64,000 nt of DNA from assembly GCA_018881555.1 (NCBI GenBank), contig JACAXG010000012.1, positions 13,178,181 to 13,242,180 of the forward strand. The letters are read 5' to 3'. Shown in pieces: positions 15,001 to 64,000 of the stretch; positions within the stretch are counted from its first letter, which is position 1, and every line of letters starts with the position of its first letter. The DNA comes from Amblyornis subalaris (Eukaryota > Chordata > Aves > Passeriformes > Ptilonorhynchidae). The translations under genes and the position numbers were made by a program. The notes beneath the pieces were generated by a model. The model saw nothing but the letters and a program-made list of their open reading frames with translations. It was not told where the DNA came from and did not search any database.

Positions 15001-16173
15001 TCCTGCGCAATACTAATTGTCTTGCTTTTATATTCAGTCTCAAGGATTTTTTCATTCCAAACCTTTATTGAAGTGAACTGAGCCCTACTCCCTTGTTACT
15101 TACTGACATGGTTACTTTTACACACTGAAAGGAGGAAACTGCTTATTGCTCCTATATCTGTAAATAATAAATAAGTTTAACTCTGGCTTGGGCATGAGAC
15201 ACATCTAAATCACTCTCTTCCTCATGTACATGTGTGTGATTGTCTTCAAGATTACACTTAAAAACTAGGCTGCTCCTTTATAACCTTCCTCCCTGATGCT
15301 GTGCAGAAAGCAGCTATGGTGCCCTGAGGGCTGCCAAAGTCTGTTCCATGTCATCTTGGAACCAGAAGTCACTGACTGAGCTGTCTGAACTGTGGTAAAG
15401 GTAATGGTGGCAGAAAAAGAACAAGTGTTTTTGTTCCTGAAATTTTTGCAGACTTTTTTGCTTACCAGTCTTCTTTTTTAATTTCTCAGAGGCCCAGAAT
15501 TTCAGCAAATGAATAGCTTTGCTGTACAAACAGCATATTATGAGTATAGCTTTCCAGCAATACCTTCCTACTCCACCCAAACACTGGGTAGTTTTCCCTT
15601 CAGTTTGAAATGCTGAGCCTGTTGGAATGCAAGGATTTTTAATTATGGAATTGAATTTTCTTGCTAATTACAAATCTTTATTTTTAGTTGAAAAAGAGGG
15701 TGATATAACCAGCAAGGATGCATTTAGGGGATTACATGAGTCCACTTTGCAAACCGCAATGTAGAAAAGCTTTGTGGAGAAGGCCTTGTGTAATGGTAGG
15801 TTTCTGTTGAGCTTTGATGTGTACGGCTTCAAAGAATGAGGGTGTTTGGGCAGCAGCGTGTTTCTCTTAGATGTAATAAGAAAAGACATCCACATGCATT
15901 TTGTGTGACTTCAAAAGAGCTAAATCCTACAAAACAAGGAAGGCAAACCAGTTATTTTGCAGTGCATTGCTATTTTACCAGTTAGACTCTGAGTATTATA
16001 GCATATGTGAAACTGGAGCAGTGGAATGTGTAAAATTTGAATAGATGGGTGCAGAGAAGAGCAGACTGCAGTTTGGGGCTATTTATTTAATAAATTTTCC
16101 CTTTGCCATTGAATTGGTTAAATCTGATTGCCTTCTACAATGAGATGATTAGCTTGGTGCACAATTAAAGACA

Positions 16174-16395
16174 GTGGATGCTGTTTACTTTTGGTTTAGC
16201 AACACTTTTGACACCATCTCCTGTAGCATCCACAGACAAATTGGGGAACTATTCAGCGTGTGACTGAATGGGTGGATAACAAGCTGGATGAAAACTTGGT
16301 GGGACTATTCAGTCCAAAGAGTAATGGCTGGCAATTCTGAGTCCAGCTGGTGGCTAGATCATGGTGACATTCCTGAAGGATCAGCGCTGGGAACA
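16174..16395 (+). mobile_element. Decayed CR1 LINE fragment (reverse-transcriptase domain)
   Basis: Read in one frame from 16174, the sequence gives VDAVYFWFSNTFDTISCSI, one TGA stop at 16261-16263, and then, still in frame, SVQRVMAGNSESSW and PEGSALG (16372-16392). This parallels the avian CR1 ORF2 arrangement of VDAVY, FSKAFDTVSHSIL, RVV..G.ESSW and PQGSVLG, as I remember it. Similarity fades after PEGSALG. The stop, the substitutions and the truncation at both ends show a dead copy. It lies in the same orientation as COL5A2, inside intron 1. CR1 elements truncate at the 5' end on insertion, but this piece has also lost its 3' end, so it is old. Confidence 0.8.
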
Positions 16396-19300
16396 TCAAG
16401 AAATGGTTATTTCGGAAGCTGGCTGACACAGTGCAATCTTGTTCCTTTTGTACCCTGCACAGCTTGTTCCTTGAGCAATAGGTTTCTGGCTGACTGGACA
16501 GACAAGATGGTTTCTTGTGAATTGTCTATTGATTTACTTCAGATTTCCAAATGGGCTGTGAGTGGAAACTGTGTCTCACTGATACCGACACAGGGAGCAG
16601 CTGAGAGAATTTTCTTCACAGCCAAAATGCATTAGTTTTTACTAATGCACAGCAGTCCAAGTCTGGATTTTGGAAAGACCTAAATCAAACATTCATGGAT
16701 TCCAGAACAGGGAGCCAAAATAGACCATAGAAGAATCTACATTTTCACTGTAATCTTGCTATTTTAGACTTAAGCTTGGAAATATTATTTGCAGCTCATT
16801 ATGTCCTGATCAGATTGGCTTTAATTTGCACTAGCAGCAGGTTGGGCAGAATTTCCACTGTTGGTGTGTGTTTGCTTCTAGAATGAAGCCTCTTATATTT
16901 TAGGAAATGTGGTAATTGCAGGTTTAGTTTTGTTTTAATTTTAAAGACAATCCCTGCGTTGCTGACCTTGTGTGTGTTCAGCAGTGCCAAGCTCAGGCCC
17001 TCCCTCCACTGACTGAAACATGTTTGCCGTGCGTTCTCTTTGTGAGCTCCCAACCAAAAGAATCTGTTTCTCTGGGACCAGCCTATCTTCATGCAAATGA
17101 AGTTATTCCTCTTAAAAATGTCATCCCTTAGTCAAGAATGTGCTCCAACATCTTGCTTATGAAACCAAATGATCTCTGTTGCCTCAAGCCTCTTTTGAGA
17201 TAATAAAACATAATAGTTGGACACGATAAACACTTTATTTAGGGTTTTCTGCACTGACTCAGGAAGAAAGCTGTGGTATAGGCAGCAATAGCTGAACTGA
17301 CTCCACTCTAAGCACCTTGCGTGACAAAGTCCAAGCAGAGCATTTGTGGCCATGTGGCCTCCAGCAGAGACCAGAGACCCCACTACTGACTTCAGCTTTT
17401 GACTGATTTGCTCCAGCTGCTGAAATCTGCAATAGTGTTTTCTCAGTTCTTCCCTGAGTNCCTCCCCATTACAGTCTCTGTGCAGCCTTAGATATTTGGA
17501 AGTAATTTGATTTCTCACTGTGTGCTTCAGGCTTGATTGCTGTTGTCTGAGAGTATTTGTACAAGCACTGCTGTCATATCAGGCTGTTCAAACTTCCTCC
17601 TTCACCCTATTCCCCTGCAGGCACCCAGCAATGTGTCCAGCCATCCTGCTTGCGAACCAAAGTAAAAACAGAGAAAAAGAAAGTTAAACATGTTTATGTC
17701 TAACCTCATTCATGGGATAACTCTCCTGAGTTAGTTTATCTAAGTGCTTTTGAAATAGGCAGATCCAAGACTGGGATAACCAAAAGGAAAGGACCAGTCT
17801 GACTAAACTTTGAACAAAGTTCCTTCTGCACAGTTTCCTGCCCTATCTGGGGTGTTTACAAGGGTTGAGTCTTGTGCAGCAGCTCAGGACCAGTGAGGTT
17901 AAGATGCAGACACACCACCATCGTTTGCTCTTAGGGAATTGAATAGTATAATAAACATTGGATAGTGCTGTGGGACCAGCAAGAGAAAGCCTTTTTACTG
18001 GAAGGGATCACAGTATATTCTGCCTTTGTATTCAACATGTGTTGGATCCTGTAATAAAAACACCGTTCTTGATTATTCTGTGTTGGAAATTAAATTTATC
18101 CATAAAAAGTCAAGCAAAACTTCTATTCTCCCTGATGGAGACATAAATCCATGAAACTGTGAGAAACAGGAGAAATAGGGACCACCAAACAAAATGGAGG
18201 GTAGTATTGATTCCATCCAGTTAAGTGTAGAAGCAGTTGTACACTTGATATTAATGTAAAATTAATTTGGAGGTTTTAAACTGTATCATCAGCAGAGTTT
18301 TCCTATTCAGTTTTCCCCATTCAGACAAAATTGAAATCACAATGCTGGGTGGAAAACAGATTTATTTATTTTGGCACAATTTTCTGGAAGAAACAGGTCA
18401 CACTCAGAGAGCCCTTTTACGTGATAGATTATTTCTTCTGAGTCAGGGTATATTGTTCTGCTGTTGCTTCCTGCCTCTGGACTGGTGTTTAGAGCTTGGA
18501 GGCTGGGCTTTCTTGGTTGATGAATTTCAGAGGGTGAACTCCCTCCCCTTAATACTAGCCAGAATCAACTGGCCAGATGCAGAGTATGGCTTAAGGAAGG
18601 CTTTTGATAATGGCCACAGCAATTTCAACAATTAATTAAGTCTCTTCTTGGGAGCTGACTTGCACCTTGATGCTTTTCAGTATTTACTCATACTTAATGT
18701 TATTTGTGGACTCTGCAGAAAAACCTGTTGAGTCTGTAATTTTCCAGCCTAAAATACATGTTTTAAAATTATCTACATCATTTAAGAGAACACCCTGGAA
18801 CTTGTCGACTTCCGAAGGGTCGCAGCTCCTTGTCTAGAGAGTTGAACTCCTCAATCACATTGAAACTCATTTGGACTTAAGAGCATTCAACCTCTTTTAA
18901 TCTGTGGAATTATGTTTAAAATGCTTATTAATTGTCAACTTTGCAAATTATTCTCCAGGATATTTTTAAGCAGGAACTCTGCAGGGTGGATTAAAAACCC
19001 CCTGCCTCTTTTCCTAGGAAAAAGTTTTGATGAAACTTGGTTTTCTACAGGTTTGTGGTTTAAACTGTGTGCCTCTGTGCATTCCCAAAAGTACAATGCA
19101 AGGGATTTGTTCTTATCCACTTTATTTACAAGGGAGGTGTGGCAGTAACTTGGAGCTCCCTTCTCTTCTTAACTCTGTATGTGCACAAAATGGGCAAAAT
19201 TGTGCATCNGTTCAGTCTTTTTTTGATAAGATATTCCAAGTTCTACCTCATGTAGGTAACTGTAAAGCACTTACGTGAATTCTGGTAGTTACTCATTATT

Positions 19301-20747
19301 AACAAGAATTGTTTCTGTGCAACAAATGCAAAATTGATTTTGTATTTGTCAGCACTCCTGAAAACGATCTGATTTTCAAAATATGTGGTGTTTACATTGT
19401 AATTTGCAAGGCATGGTAATTTGGATAATACTTTATAACGACTCCAAAAAAATTACCAAAAGATAAACAAAACAGTCTTTCTGATTCTTATTAGAATAAA
19501 TGAGAGGTTTTTTCCCATTGATTTAAACAGATCTGGATCAAGCCCTATATTATTGTTGCAGCAGGCTGACAGTCAAACACTATCAGCACCAAGCTCCTCT
19601 TGTCCCTGTCTTGGCAGTCTGTACACATGCACAACAGTACATCTGCAGAATCGTTGTTAGCACGCATCGTCTTTCACCTTGATTTACTTCTGCACCTCTG
19701 CTTTGTGAGTCAGCAGGATTAACTTTCACAATTCATATCTTGAAACTCAGCTTTTCATATTCTAGCTTTTTTAAACTTTAAACCTACTGTGTCTGTGTAA
19801 TCTTATATTTCTCTATGGTTTTCACAAACTAGTGTGAGGATGACAGAAGATGAGAAGATTCCTGTGCAAGCTGTTTTATTTCCAAACCTTTTGCATTAAG
19901 TAACTATACCTCTTCTGTTCCAGTCTTTTTATGTTAAACAATGCAAAAGAATTGGAGTTTGGTTACAGTATGCATCTTCCTGGCAGAAGAAAGCTGAAAA
20001 CTGTGCTTTTGATACCAGTTCTCATCTTTTCTGCCTTCATTAGACTGTGTTCTCTACCACTGTAGATCTGTCAATCCTCTAGGCTCCTTCATTGGTAGGA
20101 CCAGTAAAAATGTGATGAAATGGAGCTGCTTTGATGCCAAATCCTTTTCGTTTCCTTACCATTTCATCTGTGAACCAAAGTTGTTTATGTTTGCAGATTA
20201 TACTCATATCTGCAGGTTTTGCTTGGACCATTTATTTTCTTCAAGTAGGTCCTTGAAAGATGTATTCCTGTCCTTCATGTACCTGCTGTCACCTCAGCTG
20301 AGGTAATGGTGGTTCACTGCTTCTGCTTTTTATAGTGAACCTTTTTGTGGTATCATTTTCCCTCTTTTCTATTTGTTCTACCTGGTTCTGTGTCCAGGCC
20401 TTACTTTCCTTTTTCACATGAAAGATGCGAATCAAAAGTCAGTGAAAGCAATATGGGCACAATAATGTGAAGTAGGTAACTTTAAATGGCAAACAAAGCA
20501 GCAGTAAATTTCCAGGTATTGCTTTCAAAATCATGTATGTCTGGTGGTGAAAAATTGAGATGGTTTCATATGCTCTCTTTTAAAACTTTTGTCCCGTCAT
20601 TGATTTGTTGAGGAGTGGATTTAACCTTGAGAGAGATTTACTTCAAAGAAAAACAAGCTCATGACAAACAGCCCAAAGCAGGGTATGCCTTACCTTGTCT
20701 CTGCATAACTTTTGACACTTGTTCATGATGACTGTTGGACATTGACA

Positions 20748-20759
20748 GCCATCTAGTGG
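20748..20759 (-). promoter_or_regulatory. Candidate CTCF core motif
   Basis: The minus strand reads CCACTAGATGGC, which fits the CTCF core consensus CCASYAGRKGGC at all 12 positions. The downstream bases fit less well. A 12-bp match does occur by chance in genomes, and no occupancy can be judged from sequence. Confidence 0.35.
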
Positions 20760-23602
20760 CTGGGATGACGTGTCATGTCCCTTGTCCGCTTGCTCCCCCC
20801 CGGTAATTACTACAATTTCAGTGGTGACACCAAATTGGGCCTGGGTATGTTAGTGCCTGCTGTGATTTTTACTTCCAAGCTGTTGATACATGGTGTCTGT
20901 GTCTGATCTAGTAAATTAGCTATAACTGACTGTTTCACTGCTGATAAATTAGTTCTTTAAAGTAAAATGAATACTCCAACACATCAATATATAGCAGAAA
21001 AAGAATTGCAGTGTACTTACTATGCTTTTCATTGAAATCCTCTTTCTGAAGTTTGGTTGTGCAAGCTCATGGATGTATGAGTCCTGAAATGTATCATTGG
21101 GTATTTCTCCTACCTTGCCTTTTATATTTGCAGACTGCTTTGGAACTCGGTAGGTTCGAAATCCATAGGTTCTTTAGTCAGGTTCAATAGCAACTAGAGT
21201 TGTACTTTTTTGTTGTAAGAGGAATTGGTTAATGGCCTAGCAGATCCTTTTGCCACATTAAGAGTTTCCAAAGCTGCTTCTTAAGCCACTGAGCACCTTA
21301 TGTTACAACTGTAAAGGTAGAAAGAACGTGATATATATAAAGAGTTTGTAAATTAGTCTCTCTGACTCTCTGTGACTAAAAACTTGCCGATTTCCAAGCC
21401 AGAGAGGAGATGGTAGAATGATTTCCTTTGCTGGTCTGGGTGTAGCTGGATAACATGCCTGCAGTTCAGGCCTGACAGTAGGATGTCTAAATGTTCTTGT
21501 GAAATGAGTTGGCTTTGAAATAGCTGCCCTTTCCAGCTGTCTGAGTGTAATGTAGTCACAGCACCAAATGTAATCAAAAGATGTATAATTGTGTTTTCTG
21601 ACAATATTATGAGGTGATGGGGTGCCTTTTGTTTGTTTTGTTTGGTTTTTTTTTTAATTATCTGCATATCTGCAATCTGATAGGGAAGCAGACTTCTTAG
21701 TAGCTTTCAGAAGTTGGTATGTGCTTTTTTCCCTTGCCTTTGTCTGCCTCTTTCCCAGCCTCTGAGCGAGACCCAGGCAGAAGCTAGTCACCATCTGGCT
21801 CAGCTCTGATTTGCCAAAGCAGTTGCTATGTGGTTTATTTGAAGTTATGATGGAATGCTGACTTTGGGCTCAATAACTTAGAAATTTCATTTATGCAAAC
21901 TGCTGCTCTTTTGAATAGCACAGTGAGTTCTGCGGGTGATACGTTAAAGAAGACATAGACCATATGCCAGACATCTGGGGGGAAAAGGCTAAATATGTCA
22001 GACAGTGCATTATGTCATGCTCACAAGGGAGAAGTGAGAAGACTGGTTTCCAAAATACAATCTGCAGTTTGGAAAATGATTCTCACAGTGTCATAAATGG
22101 ACTGTGCACCACACTTGGTTGATGTCTTTACTTCACACTGGAAACATTTCCTCCTGAGCTTCTGCAGCACCTCTTTGAGTCATTCTGTCTGTTGGTGTGA
22201 TAAGAGGAGCTAATTTGATGACAATTTCAATTAGAGTTTGTTAGAAAGCTGTTAGGGATGGCAGGCAACAGTTAATGACACATCTGCTACGTTTCTTCAG
22301 GCTTTGATGTTGATGAAGTAACTGGACTTGAGATGAGGCATGAAGCTGAAATTCCAAATCTGTTCATATTTATTACTTTGTAATTTTCTGTTTACATCTG
22401 ATTTAAATTAGGACAGAAATGTATAGGACGGTGAAATTGTTATTGTGCTTAGAGCTGTTAATTTCTACACTAATAATAGATTTTCTTAAAAGAACAGTGG
22501 CTGTGATCTTTGACTAGATGTGTTCTATGTGTATAATTGACCCTACTCCATTCTTATATCAGAAATTTGGCGCGCTTGGGAATTTTCAATAGTGGTTTTA
22601 GATGGATTGTCCAGTTTCAAAGACATTTTTGATAGGAAGGATTTCTGTGGTCAGATGAAGCTCCCATCCATGTACGATCAGTCTTCTCTGCAGCATCTCA
22701 GGGATCAGGAGAATAATTTTGGACTATGAGTGACAGCTTTGCTTTGTGTGACTCAGGGACTGTCTCGGCACTGGGATTCTTGGTTTGCAAGTTGTGACAC
22801 ATTGTCTGTGGACAGCATGGGGAGAGTTTGTTGGTTTTGTGGCTGCCCTAGTCCTTTAGAAGATGAAATATTCATTGGGACAAAATGAAAAAATCTTTTT
22901 TTGCTGCTAGGGCGTTCTGTAAAATGTTGGATGCACAAGCAAAACTTTCTACTTGATTTTTGAGCTCTTTCTTAGACATATTTTAACTATAGGAGAAGAT
23001 ACTGGGATATACTCACCTCACGATTAAAAAAAAAATCCATGTATTTAGAGTGTTTGGTTACAGAGTAGGAAGAAAGCAAAGGCATAGTCTGAAATATGGA
23101 TAGAACAGTACCCAAACAGATGGTTACATTCCCTTAAATGCTGCCATCAGTCAAATGGAGACGTTTTTGAAATTTCTAAGTTGTAAATTCAACCCAGAGA
23201 AGTTGTTTCATCTTGGTGACAGTAGATCGTTTGTATAGGAGAGAGCAAAAACTATATTGAATTAATTTCTAAATGATTAGTAAAAAATGAATTCTAAATT
23301 GGAATTCAAGGAAAAAAAAGAGAATGAGTAATATTAAGACAAGAAGAAAAAGTAAACCTGCTGTAATGCAGGGGATTAGGTTAAAAACAACATGTGCAAC
23401 TTCAATAAAATAGAATGAGCTTCCTGCAAATGTGTGTATATGTACATACATAGGACGTGTGCATGTAGTCCAGGCTGGTCCTATATAAATAGTGACATAG
23501 GGTGGTCTTTCACATATAGTTAAAATACCCAAGAGGTATTTTGTATGTAGTTATGATGTATCCATAGAAATATCACGTGTGTGTGCTGGGTAAGTCATGT
23601 TG

Positions 23603-23642
23603 GGTCATGACCAACTGGACTATAAAAACTGAGCAAAATAAA
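23603..23642 (+). promoter_or_regulatory. Promoter-like or LTR-like cluster (palindrome, TATAAAA, AATAAA)
   Basis: Within 40 bp lie the 10-bp palindrome GGTCATGACC (23603-23612), TATAAAA (23621-23627) and AATAAA (23637-23642). A TATA box followed closely by a polyadenylation signal is typical of short LTRs, but I cannot find matching TG...CA ends or a target duplication. The cluster sits about 650 bp upstream of exon 2 and could also be chance. Confidence 0.2.
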
Positions 23643-24291
23643 TCATGTGAGGAGCCTCTTGTCACTCAGCTGGAGACACTGCTGCAAGTACCATTGCAGT
23701 GGGTGTTGCTGTTACCCCTGGATAGTGGCTGACTGTCCTGTTTGGAAGGTTTGGGTCTCTGTGCTGGTATTCCCCTTCCCCAATAAGTAAACCTTACCCA
23801 ATAAGTGAGATAGTCTAGTTCTCTTTCCCTCAGCCTCTGCTGTGTCTGTTGAGCACTGCCCCATCTGGCTGTGTAAGCCAGCAGAGAGCAGGCAGCATGT
23901 GCTGTTTGGGACAGAAGCCTCACAAGTTCTTCTCCGCNGTCAGACCCTCTAATGCCCTATGCTCAACACTTACACAGAGCAGGGAGTTGGCAGGAGTTCC
24001 TCAGGGAACCCACTGAGCAGAATGACATCCAGAGACACATGAGGCAATGCTCACTTGGTCCTGTGGGGGAATTGGTGACTCTATTTTACTTCTTTCTGAT
24101 CAAGAAATAAGGTGGTAAAATAGACATATGACTGATACTTAAAAGTCCTTAACATCAACTTCAGCTATGCAGGTGGATTGTTTTCTCTATGTATGTGATG
24201 ATGCTTCTCATCTCCAGATGTGCTCTTTCCAGTCCTATTCCTTCAATTTCATGGTTGGAAAATGTGTTGTATGTTCTCTTCTCTGTCCCAG

Positions 24292-63902
<39,611 letters not shown>

Positions 63903-64000
63903 GTAAGAATATATTGTTTTCTTAAGTCACTTATGGAAATCTCCATTTTATTATTGACTTATCGTAGACTTGAGTTCTTGCAGCAGGAATATCTTTGTAG

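Larger units (their letters stand above)
1..24291 (+). other. COL5A2: Intron 1 of COL5A2 (3' part), no supported exon
   Basis: The acceptor of the VWC exon closes this stretch (tctctgtcccag, AG at 24290-24291). No exon 1 is visible: I found no GC-rich promoter, and no signal peptide followed by an acidic linker and donor. Open frames here are short, overlap on both strands and lack collagen or other domain signatures that I recognise. The stretch holds AT-rich tracts, a decayed CR1 fragment, a hairpin and a CTCF-like motif, listed separately. A long first intron is known for this gene in mammals, so exon 1 is inferred to lie upstream of base 1. Isolated N bases are sparse between about 7.3 and 23.9 kb. 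Confidence 0.8.

Noticed and set aside
24061..24090. TGGTGAC word considered as a retroviral primer-binding site
   Set aside because: Only seven bases resemble a tRNA 3' end, and no adjoining LTR end could be found.

Overview
The window is vertebrate nuclear DNA, most likely from a bird. It is AT-rich, exons are small and separated by long introns with GT/AG boundaries, and two fragments look like CR1 LINEs, the dominant avian retroposon. A solo LTR of the TG...CA type lies in one intron. There is no operon, CRISPR array, tRNA or rRNA.

One gene is visible, on the + strand: the fibrillar collagen gene COL5A2 (pro-alpha2(V) chain). I could place 44 consecutive coding exons, numbered 2-45 on the assumption that the VWC-domain exon is exon 2, as in the 54-exon human gene. 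They run from 24292 to 63902, total 3104 coding bases, and read in one frame without a stop. Exon 1 (5'UTR and signal peptide) and the promoter must lie upstream of base 1. The last ~9 exons (end of the helix, C-telopeptide, C-propeptide, 3'UTR) lie beyond base 64000.

Layout: 1-24291 is intron 1, with no exon I can support. It holds a decayed CR1 reverse-transcriptase fragment (16174-16395), a 13-bp perfect hairpin (2425-2454), AT-rich tracts and a CTCF-like motif. 24292-28698 encodes the N-propeptide (VWC module, a 14-bp micro-exon, an imperfect minor helix). 32063-33965 encodes the rest of the minor helix and the N-telopeptide with its cross-linking lysine. 35977-63902 encodes 852 residues (284 uninterrupted Gly-X-Y triplets) of the roughly 1014-residue main helix, in exons of 45, 54, 99, 108 and 162 bp. 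Introns in this part range from 98 bp to 2.3 kb. Intron 18 holds a CR1 3'-end fragment and intron 41 holds the solo LTR with a 5-bp target duplication.

The product is a secreted procollagen chain. Alpha2(V) joins alpha1(V) in type V heterotrimers, which nucleate type I collagen fibrils and limit their diameter in cornea, skin and tendon. I see no previously undescribed system. The most useful leads are the LTR insertion, the frame-critical micro-exon, the frame-neutral VWC exon, and the isolated N bases that fall only at third codon positions within exons.
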